NCBI RefSeq assembly: GCF_003263785.1
Contig: NZ_JYJK01000058.1
Coordinates: forward strand, 1 to 32,150
Length of the DNA: 32,150 bases
Source of the DNA: Vibrio variabilis
GTDB taxonomy: Bacteria; Pseudomonadota; Gammaproteobacteria; Enterobacterales; Vibrionaceae
Direction of reading: 5' to 3'
Part shown: in pieces, positions 1 to 8,107 of the stretch
Layout of the letters: each line of letters opens with the position of its first letter
Numbering within the stretch: the stretch's first letter is position 1
Made by a program: the position numbers and the translations under genes
Notes under the pieces: generated by a model
Seen by the model: the letters and a program-made list of their open reading frames with translations, nothing else
Database searches by the model: none
What the model was told of the DNA's origin: nothing

Positions 1-48
1 TTCTTAGAATTGTCGCAAGCTCTGGGAAAATCTTTGAATAAGATTTGA
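1..48 (+). other. Possible 3' end of an unidentified upstream reading frame
   Basis: Frame 1 is open from the first base to a TGA at 46-48, giving only 15 residues that end in a lysine-isoleucine tail. A terminator follows at once. In other vibrios tufB and a tRNA-Trp lie upstream of secE, but these residues do not match the EF-Tu C terminus and no tRNA fold is visible. The frame may simply be non-coding. Confidence 0.15.
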
Positions 49-60
49 CTAAGCAATGCT

Positions 61-88
61 AAAAAGGGCATCATTTGATGCCCTTTTT
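61..88 (+). terminator. Rho-independent terminator upstream of secE
   Basis: The arms AAAAGGGCATC and GATGCCCTTTT pair perfectly around a four-base ATTT loop and end in a T run. It closes whatever unit lies left of the window. Because the A run on the left side mirrors the T run, it could also stop leftward transcription. Confidence 0.85.
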
Positions 89-302
89 CTGCGCTACTAT
101 TTATAGGGGCGCATAATTCACTCAATGACTGCTCAAAGAGTGAATGAATAAAGGATTTATAAGGGTTGAGTTGGAAAGCGATTTCTACCTGAGCCTTTGC
201 ATAATATGTTGGTTTGACTCAAATTTTACCAACATTAAAGGAATAAGCCCTGCAGCAGCGGGGTTGTTGTCGTCTAGTTAAGACTTGTCACAGGTTGGTT
301 TT
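89..302 (+). promoter_or_regulatory. secE-nusG leader and promoter region
   Basis: No gene is visible in these 214 bases. ATTCACTC at 116-123 and GAGTGAAT at 138-145 form perfect 8 bp inverted arms. A -10-like CATAAT lies near 200-205 and a TTGACT near 213-218, but neither has a good partner at 16-18 bp, so I cannot place the secE promoter. The region must hold it, since the terminator at 61-88 isolates secE from upstream. Confidence 0.4.
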
Positions 303-680
303 ATGAAAGCAAACGCTGAAACTCCTGATAGCTCAAATGCAGCAGATGTAATTAAGTGGATCGTCGCTTTTGCGCTGCTAGCCGCCGCTGTTGTGGGTAA
401 TTACCTGTACGGAGAGCTGTCTGTAGTTCTTCGCGCTGCAGGTGTGGTTGTATTGATTGCCGCGGCACTTGGTGTTGCAGCTACAACAACAAAAGGTAAG
501 GCAGCTATCACGTTCGCACGTGAAGCGCGCGTAGAAGTTCGCAAAGTGGTTTGGCCAACACGCCAAGAAACGATGCAAACTACGCTGATTGTCCTTGCAG
601 TAAGTATTGTAATGGCGCTTGCGTTATGGGGTATCGACGGCATTATGGTCCGTCTTGTTGCGTTCATAACCGGGTTATAG
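303..680 (+). CDS. secE: Preprotein translocase subunit SecE
   Basis: SecE is the small essential subunit of the SecYEG inner-membrane channel and clamps the two halves of SecY. The 125-residue protein has three hydrophobic segments, at about 15-35, 40-60 and 94-115, the enterobacterial three-helix form. The conserved amphipathic stretch [13 protein letters not shown] lies just before the last helix. I start at ATG 303, giving MKANAETP; an in-frame TTG at 285 would add six residues that have no counterpart in the family. nusG follows after 13 bases, the usual secE-nusG pair, so the two are surely cotranscribed. Confidence 0.95.
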   Translation: MKANAETPDSSNAADVIKWIVAFALLAAAVVGNYLYGELSVVLRAAGVVVLIAAALGVAATTTKGKAAITFAREARVEVRKVVWPTRQETMQTTLIVLAVSIVMALALWGIDGIMVRLVAFITGL

Positions 681-693
681 AGGGTGTTAATTC

Positions 694-1242
694 ATGAGTG
701 AAGCTCCGAAAAAACGCTGGTACGTTGTTCAAGCCTTCTCAGGTTTTGAAGGACGTGTGGCTCAGTCTCTTCGCGAACATATCAAAATGCACGCAATGGA
801 AGAGTACTTTGGTGAAGTGCTAGTACCGACTGAAGAAGTTGTGGAAATGCGCGCAGGCCAACGCCGTAAAAGCGAGCGTAAGTTCTTCCCAGGCTACGTT
901 CTTGTTCAGATGATCATGAACGATGAGTCTTGGCACCTAGTACGTAGTGTACCGCGTGTCATGGGCTTCATTGGTGGTACCTCTGACCGTCCAGCACCTA
1001 TCACAGATAAAGAAGCTGACGCTATCCTTAATCGTCTAGAGAAAGCTAGCGAAGCGCCTCGTCCAAGAACCATGTTCGAAGCGGGTGAAGTGGTACGTGT
1101 TAACGAAGGTCCGTTTGCTGACTTCAACGGTACGGTTGAAGAAGTGGATTATGAGAAGAGCCGCTTGAAAGTGTCTGTATCGATCTTTGGTCGTGCAACA
1201 CCGGTTGAGCTCGACTTTGGTCAAGTTGACAAACTTGATTAA
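694..1242 (+). CDS. nusG: Transcription termination/antitermination factor NusG
   Basis: NusG binds the clamp of elongating RNA polymerase. It suppresses pausing, links Rho to the complex and couples transcription to translation through ribosomal protein S10. At 182 residues it matches the E. coli length. The N-terminal NGN domain covers about 7-120, with [14 protein letters not shown] start and the [10 protein letters not shown] strand. A C-terminal KOW domain covers about 128-182, with [13 protein letters not shown]. It sits 13 bases after secE and is followed by a promoter/terminator palindrome, so it ends the secE-nusG unit. The frame is intact, with nothing unusual in it. Confidence 0.97.
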   Translation: MSEAPKKRWYVVQAFSGFEGRVAQSLREHIKMHAMEEYFGEVLVPTEEVVEMRAGQRRKSERKFFPGYVLVQMIMNDESWHLVRSVPRVMGFIGGTSDRPAPITDKEADAILNRLEKASEAPRPRTMFEAGEVVRVNEGPFADFNGTVEEVDYEKSRLKVSVSIFGRATPVELDFGQVDKLD

Positions 1243-1304
1243 TACCGAATTTTTAATGGCTTAGGCCTTTAAAAATGACAGTATAAAAAAACACCATTTT
1301 AGGG

Positions 1305-1346
1305 TTGTTAAAGGCGCGAATTATGCTTATAATTTCGCGCCTTTTT
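1305..1346 (+). promoter_or_regulatory. rplK promoter embedded in a palindrome that also resembles a nusG terminator
   Basis: TTGTTA (1305-1310), a 17-base spacer and TATAAT (1328-1333) make a good sigma-70 promoter. The same bases lie in an inverted repeat: AAAGGCGCGAA (1310-1320) and TTCGCGCCTTT (1334-1344), followed by more T, so an RNA crossing it from nusG would fold a GC-rich hairpin with a U tract. The base run just after the -10 is GC-rich, typical of ppGpp-inhibited promoters. A similar module precedes rplJ at 2570-2608. Confidence 0.7.
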
Positions 1347-1380
1347 ACAGTAATGACTGTAGAAAGTTTTTTCAAAACAC

Positions 1381-1430
1381 GGGGAGCTTTCCCATTCGGA
1401 TAGCGCTTGAACCCAAAATTAGGAAATATC
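1381..1430 (+). promoter_or_regulatory. Leader of rplK; possible L1 autoregulation site
   Basis: A short hairpin, GGGA-GCTT-TCCC at 1382-1393, lies in the leader, and the ribosome site AGGAA is 5' of ATG 1431. In E. coli L1 represses the rplK-rplA message by binding near the L11 start. I infer the same here from gene order; I have not shown that the fold matches the L1 target. Confidence 0.35.
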
Positions 1431-1859
1431 ATGGCTAAGAAAGTTGAAGCTTATATCAAACTGCAAGTTGCAGCTGGTATGGCAAACCCAAGTCCACCGG
1501 TTGGTCCTGCTCTAGGTCAACACGGTGTGAACATCATGGAATTCTGTAAAGCGTTCAACGCAAAAACAGAATCTATTGAGAAAGGTCTACCGACTCCAGT
1601 AGTAATCACTGTTTACAACGACCGTTCTTTCACGTTCGTAACTAAGACTCCACCTGCTGCTGTTCTTCTTAAGAAAGCTGCTGGCGTTAAGTCTGGTTCA
1701 GGTCGTCCTAACACTGAAAAAGTGGGTACAGTGACTGACGCTCAAATCCAAGAAATCGCAGAAACTAAAGCTGCTGATATGACTGGTGCTGACATTGAAG
1801 CGATGAAGCGTTCTATTGCGGGTACTGCTCGTTCAATGGGCCTAGTGGTAGAGGGTTAA
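1431..1859 (+). CDS. rplK: 50S ribosomal protein L11
   Basis: L11 binds the GTPase-associated centre of 23S rRNA and is needed for RelA activation on stalled ribosomes. The 142-residue product begins [16 protein letters not shown] and has the proline-rich [11 protein letters not shown] segment at about 20-30 that contacts thiopeptides. A C-terminal RNA-binding domain covers about 70-142 and includes [16 protein letters not shown] start at ATG 1431, preceded by AGGAA; an earlier in-frame start at 1407 lacks a ribosome site and family support. Four bases separate it from rplA, so the two are translationally linked as usual. Confidence 0.97.
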   Translation: MAKKVEAYIKLQVAAGMANPSPPVGPALGQHGVNIMEFCKAFNAKTESIEKGLPTPVVITVYNDRSFTFVTKTPPAAVLLKKAAGVKSGSGRPNTEKVGTVTDAQIQEIAETKAADMTGADIEAMKRSIAGTARSMGLVVEG

Positions 1860-1863
1860 GATC

Positions 1864-2565
1864 ATGGCAAAACTTACTAAGCGTATGCGCGTTATCCGCG
1901 AAAAAGTTGACGTAACTAAAGAATACGAAATCAACGAAGCTGTAGCTCTTCTTAAAGAACTAGCGACTGCTAAATTCGTTGAGTCTGTAGACGTTGCTGT
2001 TAACCTAGGCATCGATGCTCGTAAATCTGACCAGAACGTACGTGGTGCAACTGTACTACCTCACGGTACTGGCCGCGAAATCCGCGTTGCAGTGTTCACT
2101 CAAGGTGCAAACGCTGAAGCAGCTAAAGAAGCTGGCGCAGACATCGTAGGTATGGAAGATCTTGCTGAGCAAGTTAAGAAAGGCGAAATGAACTTCGACG
2201 TAGTTGTTGCTTCTCCAGATGCAATGCGTGTTGTTGGTCAACTAGGTACTATCCTAGGTCCTCGCGGTCTTATGCCAAACCCGAAAGTTGGTACTGTAAC
2301 TCCTAACGTTGCTGAAGCAGTTAAGAACGCTAAAGCTGGTCAGGTTCGTTACCGTAACGACAAGAACGGCATCGTACACACTACCATCGGTAAAGTGTCT
2401 TTCGAAGCTAACCAACTACAAGAGAACCTAGAAGCTCTACTAGTTGCGCTTAAGAAAGCGAAGCCATCTTCAGCGAAAGGTACTTTCCTGAAGAAAGTAA
2501 GCATCTCTACTACTATGGGTGCTGGTGTTTCTGTAGATCAATCTACACTAAACACTCAAGCTTAA
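1864..2565 (+). CDS. rplA: 50S ribosomal protein L1
   Basis: L1 forms the mobile stalk at the ribosomal E site and represses its own rplKA message when in excess. The 233-residue protein is full length (E. coli has 234). It shows the first domain with [16 protein letters not shown], and the conserved [15 protein letters not shown] loop near 130-145 in the second domain. It begins four bases after rplK and ends just before the rplJ promoter palindrome; no separate strong terminator is seen other than that palindrome. Codon use is strongly biased, as expected for a highly expressed gene. Confidence 0.97.
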   Translation: MAKLTKRMRVIREKVDVTKEYEINEAVALLKELATAKFVESVDVAVNLGIDARKSDQNVRGATVLPHGTGREIRVAVFTQGANAEAAKEAGADIVGMEDLAEQVKKGEMNFDVVVASPDAMRVVGQLGTILGPRGLMPNPKVGTVTPNVAEAVKNAKAGQVRYRNDKNGIVHTTIGKVSFEANQLQENLEALLVALKKAKPSSAKGTFLKKVSISTTMGAGVSVDQSTLNTQA

Positions 2566-2569
2566 TTGC

Positions 2570-2608
2570 TTGCATAGGCGCGAAATTCTTGTATAATTTT
2601 GCGCCTAT
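2570..2608 (+). promoter_or_regulatory. rplJ promoter embedded in a palindrome
   Basis: TTGCAT (2570-2575), a 16-base spacer and TATAAT (2592-2597) form a sigma-70 promoter starting five bases after the rplA stop. Inverted 14-base arms, at 2574-2587 and 2595-2608, differ at one position, which would be a G-U pair in RNA, and enclose a seven-base loop. The arms share the GGCGCGAA core with the rplK module. Unlike that one, no T tract follows, so it is less likely to terminate. Confidence 0.65.
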
Positions 2609-2821
2609 CAAAATTTGTGGTTGAGGCTGAAATCTTAGTGATTTGAGTCTCCATCCAAGACCGTAGGCGTTCTGTAAAGAACTTAATACTACCTACGTAG
2701 ATGGTGCCAGATAGAAAGGAAGTTGAGCGTAACGTTTATCTTTCTTCTGGAAAGCACCGTATGAACTCCCAAAATCGCGAAGATTTCGGGTGGTGTAAAA
2801 ACAACCAGGAGTAAATCCAAG
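2609..2821 (+). promoter_or_regulatory. L10 leader of rplJL
   Basis: This long leader, with no gene in it, holds a hairpin at about 2703-2758. The outer arms are GGTGC and GCACC, and the inner arms are CCAGATAGAAAGG and CTTTCTTCTGG. A second hairpin of CCCAAAATC with GATTTCGGG type lies near 2767-2791, and AGGAG precedes ATG 2822. In E. coli the L10-(L7/L12)4 complex binds this leader and represses translation of both genes. Position and fold fit the known L10 leader family. Confidence 0.7.
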
Positions 2822-3316
2822 ATGGCTTTAAACCTTCAAGACAAAAAAGCAATTGTTGCTGAAGTCAACGAAGCAGCCAGTGGTGCACTTTCTGCAGTTG
2901 TAGCTGACTCTCGTGGCGTTGAAGTTGGCGCAATGACTTCTCTACGTAAACAAGCGCGTGAAGCGGGCGTTTACCTGAAAGTTGTGCGTAACACTCTAGC
3001 ACGCCGTGCGGTTCAGGGTACTGACTATGAGTGTCTAACTGACACTTTCACAGGTCCTACTCTAATCGCATTCTCTAACGAGCACCCAGGTGCTGCAGCG
3101 CGTCTTTTCAAAGACTTCGCTAAAGAGAACAAAGAATTCGAGATCAAAGCTGCTGCATTTGAAGGCGCGGTTACTGATGCTGAAGTACTAGCGACACTAC
3201 CAACTTACGACGAAGCTATTGCACGCCTAATGATGTGCATGAAAGAAGCTTCTGCAGGCAAGCTGGTACGTACTATCGCTGCACTACGCGACCAGAAGCA
3301 AGAAGAAGCTGCTTAA
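2822..3316 (+). CDS. rplJ: 50S ribosomal protein L10
   Basis: L10 anchors the L7/L12 dimers to the stalk base and, with them, represses its own message. The 164-residue protein fits the family (E. coli 165). It has the N-terminal rRNA-binding domain with [17 protein letters not shown] and [13 protein letters not shown] near 55-65, and a C-terminal helix, about 135-164, that carries the L7/L12 sites. The start follows an AGGAG site by about ten bases. rplL follows after 59 bases. Confidence 0.97.
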   Translation: MALNLQDKKAIVAEVNEAASGALSAVVADSRGVEVGAMTSLRKQAREAGVYLKVVRNTLARRAVQGTDYECLTDTFTGPTLIAFSNEHPGAAARLFKDFAKENKEFEIKAAAFEGAVTDAEVLATLPTYDEAIARLMMCMKEASAGKLVRTIAALRDQKQEEAA

Positions 3317-3375
3317 TCAGCTTGCTTTTTACTGGTTGCAAAATAAACTTATTGTTGACTTAAAAGAGAATTGTT

Positions 3376-3744
3376 ATGTCTATTACTAACGAGCAAATCC
3401 TAGACGCAGTTGCAGAAATGTCTGTAATGCAAGTTGTTGAGCTTATCGAAGCTATGGAAGAGAAATTCGGCGTATCTGCTGCAGCTGCTGTTGTAGCTGG
3501 CGGTGCTGCTGGTGGCGAAGCTGCTGCTGAGCAAACTGAATTCGACGTAATCCTAACTGCTGCTGGCGGTAACAAAGTTGCTGTTATCAAAGCGGTACGT
3601 GGCGCAACAGGTCTAGGCCTTAAAGAAGCTAAAGGTCTTGTAGACTCAGCTCCAGCACCTCTAAAAGAAGGCGTTGACAAAGCTGAAGCTGAAGCTCTTA
3701 AAGCTCAGCTAGAAGAAGCTGGTGCTTCTGTTGAAGTTAAGTAA
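3376..3744 (+). CDS. rplL: 50S ribosomal protein L7/L12
   Basis: L7/L12 is the multi-copy acidic stalk protein that recruits and stimulates translational GTPases. At 122 residues it is the usual size. It has an N-terminal dimerisation helix (about 1-33), an alanine/glycine-rich hinge (about 34-53) and a C-terminal factor-binding domain (about 54-122) with [12 protein letters not shown]. It has its own ribosome site and is made in excess over L10. An attenuator follows at 3778-3808, which would reduce read-through into rpoBC. Confidence 0.97.
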   Translation: MSITNEQILDAVAEMSVMQVVELIEAMEEKFGVSAAAAVVAGGAAGGEAAAEQTEFDVILTAAGGNKVAVIKAVRGATGLGLKEAKGLVDSAPAPLKEGVDKAEAEALKAQLEEAGASVEVK

Positions 3745-3777
3745 TTATTGCTTAATTTCTTAGCCGAATAGGCTAAT

Positions 3778-3808
3778 GGCTGGTGGTTTATTGACCACCG
3801 GCCTTTTT
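3778..3808 (+). terminator. rplL-rpoB attenuator
   Basis: GGCTGGTGGT (3778-3787) pairs with ACCACCGGCC (3794-3803), with one G-U pair, and is followed by five T. It lies 34 bases after rplL. As in E. coli, it is expected to be a leaky terminator that sets polymerase-subunit synthesis below that of L7/L12. Confidence 0.85.
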
Positions 3809-3994
3809 GCGCTGTAGGGCATAGATGAATTTTCCCGCTGTTTAAGCGTCTATGCACCAAGCAAAAAACGTTGTCTCGACGCTAGAGTCAACGTCACTAC
3901 AGTAAACAGTTGTTAGTCACTGCCCCATACTCCACCTTAAGTAACTAGGATGGAAGGGCAGTTTGGGTCACTTATCAGCGAGCTGAGGAACCCC
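3809..3994 (+). promoter_or_regulatory. rpoB leader with stacked hairpins
   Basis: Three inverted repeats lie between the attenuator and rpoB. GCATAGA with TCTATGC (about 3819-3855) encloses a CGCT/AGCG stem. ACGTTGTCTC (3868-3877) pairs with GAGTCAACGT (3885-3894) with one mismatch. ACTGCCC (3919-3925) pairs with GGGCAGT (3956-3962). In E. coli this spacer is cut by RNase III; these long stems are candidates for the same processing. An in-frame ATG at 3950 lies inside the last arm. Confidence 0.45.
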
Positions 3995-6900
3995 ATGGTT
4001 TACTCTTATACCGAGAAAAAGCGCATCCGTAAGGACTTTGGTACTCGTCCACAAGTTTTGGACATTCCATACCTGCTATCGATCCAGCTTGATTCGTTCG
4101 ACAAATTCATTGAACAGGATCCAGAGGGTCAATACGGACTTGAAGCTGCGTTTCGTTCTGTATTCCCAATTCAGAGCTATAACGGCAACTCTGAGCTGCA
4201 ATACGTTAGCTACCGTCTTGGTGAGCCAGTATTTGACGTTAAAGAATGTCAAATTCGTGGCGTTACGTATTCAAAGCCACTACGCGTAAAACTACGTCTA
4301 GTTATCTTTGATAAAGACGCACCAGCAGGTACCGTAAAAGACATTAAAGAACAAGAAGTCTACATGGGCGAAATTCCGCTTATGACAGACAATGGTACCT
4401 TCGTAATCAATGGTACCGAGAGGGTTATCGTATCCCAGCTGCACCGAAGCCCAGGCGTGTTCTTCGACAGCGATAAGGGTAAGACTCACTCTTCAGGTAA
4501 AGTTCTTTATAACGCACGTGTTATTCCTTACCGTGGTTCATGGCTCGACTTCGAGTTTGACCCGAAAGATAACCTGTACGTTCGTATCGACCGTCGTCGT
4601 AAACTACCAGCATCGATCATTCTTCGTGCACTAGGTAAGTCTACGCAAGAAATCCTCGATATCTTCTTCGAAAAAGTAAACTTCGAAGTTAAGGATCAAA
4701 CTCTACTTATGGAGTTGGTTCCTGAGCGTCTACGTGGTGAGACTGCTTCTTTCGATATCGAAGCAAACGGCAAAACTTATGTTGAGACTGGTCGTCGCGT
4801 TACTGCTCGTCACATCCGCCAACTAGAAAAAGATGGCGTTGAGTTCATTGAAGTACCTGTCGAGTACATCGTAGGTAAAGTAGCTTCTCAAGACTACATC
4901 AATGAAGCGACAGGTGAGATCATCGTTGGTGCAAACCAAGAGATCAGCCTAGAAGCACTAGCGAACCTATCTCAGGCAGGCGTTAAGAAACTAGAAGTTC
5001 TATTTACGAACGATCTAGACCATGGTCCGTTCATGTCTGACACCATTCGTGTCGACAGCACGGTAGACCGCATCTCTGCATTGGTAGAAATCTACCGCAT
5101 GATGCGCCCTGGTGAGCCGCCAACAAAAGAAGCTGCAGAAGCACTATTCGAAAGCCTATTCTTCTCTGAAGAGCGTTATGACCTATCGACCGTTGGTCGT
5201 ATGAAGTTCAACAGCTCTATCATGCGTGAAGATGCTCTAGAACAGGGTACGCTGGATGAGACTGATATCATCGAAGTGATGAAGAAGCTTATCGCGATCC
5301 GTAACGGTATCGGTGAAGTCGATGATATCGACCACCTAGGTAACCGTCGTATCCGTTCTGTAGGTGAAATGGCTGAGAACCAATTCCGTGTTGGTCTTGT
5401 ACGTGTTGAGCGTGCAGTGAAAGAGCGTTTGAGTCTAGGTGACCTTGATGCAATCATGCCTCAAGACCTAATCAACGCGAAGCCTATCTCTGCGGCAGTT
5501 AAAGAATTCTTCGGTTCTTCACAGCTATCTCAGTTTATGGATCAGAACAACCCGCTTTCAGAAGTTACGCACAAGCGTCGTATCTCTGCATTGGGTCCTG
5601 GTGGTCTAACTCGTGAGCGTGCTGGCTTCGAAGTACGTGACGTACACGTAACTCACTACGGTCGTCTATGTCCTATCGAAACACCTGAAGGTCCGAACAT
5701 CGGTCTAATTAACTCTCTATCAGCTTTCGCGCGCTGTAACGAGTACGGTTTCCTAGAAACTCCGTACCGCCGCGTTGTTGATGGTGTAGTCACTGACGAA
5801 GTTGATTACCTATCAGCAATCGAAGAAGGCCAATTCGTTATCGCTCAGGCTAACGCTGCGCTAACTGAAGAAGGTACGTTTGCTGACGAGCTAATCACAG
5901 CACGTCAAAAAGGTGAATCTGGTCTTCACCCACGCGACCATGTTAACTACATGGACGTTGCAACAAACCAAGTAGTATCTATCGCTGCATCGCTTATCCC
6001 GTTCCTAGAACACGATGATGCGAACCGTGCATTGATGGGTGCGAACATGCAACGTCAGGCTGTTCCAACACTTAAGGCTGACAAGCCTCTAGTTGGTACT
6101 GGTATCGAGCGCAACGTAGCGGTTGACTCTGGTGTAACAGCAGTAGCTAAGCGTGGCGGTACAGTTCAGTCTGTAGATGCCTCTCGTATCGTTATCAAAG
6201 TTAACGAAGACGAGCTGATCCCTGGCGAAGCAGGTATCGATATCTACAACCTGACTAAGTACACGCGTTCGAACCAGAACACTTGTATTAACCAGCGCCC
6301 AACCGTACTACCTGGCGAGCCAGTAGCACGCGGTGACGTTCTTGCTGATGGTCCTTCAACAGACCTTGGTGAGCTAGCGCTTGGTCAAAACATGCGTATC
6401 GCGTTCATGCCTTGGAACGGTTACAACTTCGAAGACTCGATCTTAGTATCTGAGCGCGTAGTTCAAGAAGACCGCTTCACGACTATCCACATCCAAGAAC
6501 TATCTTGTGTGGCACGTGATACTAAGCTGGGCTCTGAAGAGATCACAGCGGATATTCCAAACGTAGGTGAGTCTGCTCTGTCTAAACTAGACGAGTCAGG
6601 TATCGTTTACATCGGTGCTGAAGTTAAGGGTGGTGACATCCTAGTTGGTAAAGTAACGCCTAAAGGTGAAACTCAGCTGACTCCAGAAGAGAAGCTACTA
6701 CGTGCGATCTTCGGTGAAAAAGCATCTGACGTTAAAGATACGTCACTACGTGTACCTAACTCTATTTCAGGTACCATCATTGACGTTCAAGTCTTCACTC
6801 GCGATGGCGTAGAGAAAGACAAGCGTGCTCTAGAAATTGAGCAAATGCAGCTGAAAGAAGCGAAGAAAGACCTAACTGAAGAATTCCAGATTCTTGAGGG

Positions 6901-8020
6901 TGGCCTTCTAAACCGTGTGAAAGCTGTACTACTTCAAGGTGGTTACTCTGACGCTAAACTAGATACTATCGATCGTAAGAAGTGGCTAGAGCTAACGCTA
7001 GAAGACGATGCAATGCAAACTCAACTTGAGCAACTTGCAGAGCAGTACGACGAGCTTAAAGCAGACTTCGATAAGAAGTTTGAAACTAAGCGTCGTAAGA
7101 TCACTCAAGGTGATGATCTAGCGCCTGGCGTTCTTAAGATTGTTAAAGTTTACCTAGCGGTTAAACGTCGTATCCAGCCTGGTGATAAGATGGCGGGTCG
7201 TCACGGTAACAAGGGTGTAATCTCTAAGATCAACCCTGTTGAAGACATGCCTTACGATGAGAAAGGTCAGCCTGTCGACATCGTACTTAACCCACTGGGT
7301 GTACCTTCGCGTATGAACATCGGTCAGATCCTTGAGGTTCACTTAGGTCTGGCAGCGAAAGGTATCGGTGACAAGATCAACCAGATGGTGAAAGAGCAGC
7401 AAGAGCTAGCGAAGTTCCGCGAATTCCTGCAGAAGGTTTACGATCTAGGTGGTACTCGTCAGAACGTTGATATTGCATCACTGTCTGATGACGAAGTACG
7501 TACTCTGGTTAAGAACCTACGTGGCGGTCTACCGATTGCTACACCTGTCTTTGACGGTGCGTCTGAGAAGTCTATTAAAGAACTTCTAAAACTGGGTGAC
7601 CTACCAGAATCTGGTCAGCTAACTCTGTTTGACGGTCGTACTGGTGATGCGTTTGAGCGTCCTGTAACGGTAGGTTACATGTACATGCTGAAACTAAACC
7701 ACCTTGTTGATGACAAGATGCACGCTCGTTCAACTGGTTCGTACAGCCTAGTAACTCAGCAACCACTTGGTGGTAAAGCTCAGTTCGGTGGTCAGCGTTT
7801 CGGTGAGATGGAAGTATGGGCACTAGAAGCATACGGTGCTGCATATACGCTTCAAGAAATGCTAACGGTTAAGTCTGATGACGTTAACGGCCGTACGAAG
7901 ATGTACAAAAACATCGTCGATGGTAACCACAGCATGGAACCTGGCATGCCAGAATCGTTCAACGTACTGTTGAAAGAGATCCGCTCGCTAGGTATCAACA
8001 TCGAGCTAGAAGACGAATAA
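3995..8020 (+). CDS. rpoB: DNA-directed RNA polymerase subunit beta
   Basis: The beta subunit of core RNA polymerase forms one pincer of the clamp and part of the active centre. The 1341-residue product is one shorter than in E. coli and colinear with it. Residues important for rifampicin binding are the sensitive forms at the same numbers: D516, H526 and S531, in [15 protein letters not shown] and [12 protein letters not shown]. The NFEDSIL motif of the active-site region is present. I start at ATG 3995, preceded by GAGGAA; an in-frame ATG at 3950 would add 15 residues absent from the family. The frame is intact over 4 kb. rpoC follows after 87 bases that hold a hairpin. Confidence 0.98.
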   Translation: MVYSYTEKKRIRKDFGTRPQVLDIPYLLSIQLDSFDKFIEQDPEGQYGLEAAFRSVFPIQSYNGNSELQYVSYRLGEPVFDVKECQIRGVTYSKPLRVKLRLVIFDKDAPAGTVKDIKEQEVYMGEIPLMTDNGTFVINGTERVIVSQLHRSPGVFFDSDKGKTHSSGKVLYNARVIPYRGSWLDFEFDPKDNLYVRIDRRRKLPASIILRALGKSTQEILDIFFEKVNFEVKDQTLLMELVPERLRGETASFDIEANGKTYVETGRRVTARHIRQLEKDGVEFIEVPVEYIVGKVASQDYINEATGEIIVGANQEISLEALANLSQAGVKKLEVLFTNDLDHGPFMSDTIRVDSTVDRISALVEIYRMMRPGEPPTKEAAEALFESLFFSEERYDLSTVGRMKFNSSIMREDALEQGTLDETDIIEVMKKLIAIRNGIGEVDDIDHLGNRRIRSVGEMAENQFRVGLVRVERAVKERLSLGDLDAIMPQDLINAKPISAAVKEFFGSSQLSQFMDQNNPLSEVTHKRRISALGPGGLTRERAGFEVRDVHVTHYGRLCPIETPEGPNIGLINSLSAFARCNEYGFLETPYRRVVDGVVTDEVDYLSAIEEGQFVIAQANAALTEEGTFADELITARQKGESGLHPRDHVNYMDVATNQVVSIAASLIPFLEHDDANRALMGANMQRQAVPTLKADKPLVGTGIERNVAVDSGVTAVAKRGGTVQSVDASRIVIKVNEDELIPGEAGIDIYNLTKYTRSNQNTCINQRPTVLPGEPVARGDVLADGPSTDLGELALGQNMRIAFMPWNGYNFEDSILVSERVVQEDRFTTIHIQELSCVARDTKLGSEEITADIPNVGESALSKLDESGIVYIGAEVKGGDILVGKVTPKGETQLTPEEKLLRAIFGEKASDVKDTSLRVPNSISGTIIDVQVFTRDGVEKDKRALEIEQMQLKEAKKDLTEEFQILEGGLLNRVKAVLLQGGYSDAKLDTIDRKKWLELTLEDDAMQTQLEQLAEQYDELKADFDKKFETKRRKITQGDDLAPGVLKIVKVYLAVKRRIQPGDKMAGRHGNKGVISKINPVEDMPYDEKGQPVDIVLNPLGVPSRMNIGQILEVHLGLAAKGIGDKINQMVKEQQELAKFREFLQKVYDLGGTRQNVDIASLSDDEVRTLVKNLRGGLPIATPVFDGASEKSIKELLKLGDLPESGQLTLFDGRTGDAFERPVTVGYMYMLKLNHLVDDKMHARSTGSYSLVTQQPLGGKAQFGGQRFGEMEVWALEAYGAAYTLQEMLTVKSDDVNGRTKMYKNIVDGNHSMEPGMPESFNVLLKEIRSLGINIELEDE

Positions 8021-8045
8021 TCCCTCTGGATTATCTGGTAGAAAA

Positions 8046-8085
8046 GGGGCTCGCACAGGTTTGCTGACCTAGCGGGTTCCTTTTT
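8046..8085 (+). terminator. Terminator-like hairpin between rpoB and rpoC
   Basis: GGGGCTCGC (8046-8054) can pair fully, with G-U pairs, to GCGGGTTCC (8072-8080); an inner AGGT/ACCT stem extends it, and TTTTT follows at once. It sits wholly in the rpoB-rpoC spacer. It looks like an intrinsic terminator, but beta and beta' must be made in equal amounts, so strong termination is unlikely; RNA processing or stability is an alternative role. Confidence 0.6.
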
Positions 8086-8107
8086 AAACTCCTTACAGGA
8101 GCTGATT

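Noticed and set aside
104..150. AGGGGCG start resembling the 5' end of tRNA-Trp
   Set aside because: No anticodon stem, no CCA anticodon and no matching acceptor 3' strand follow; the resemblance stops after seven bases.
3360..3680. Minus-strand reading frame opposite rplL
   Set aside because: Its low-complexity alanine/serine/threonine content is the mirror of the biased rplL codons; no start signal is present.
5507..5590. Possible rifampicin-resistance substitutions in rpoB
   Set aside because: D516, H526 and S531 are all the sensitive-type residues, and the surrounding cluster matches the wild-type pattern.
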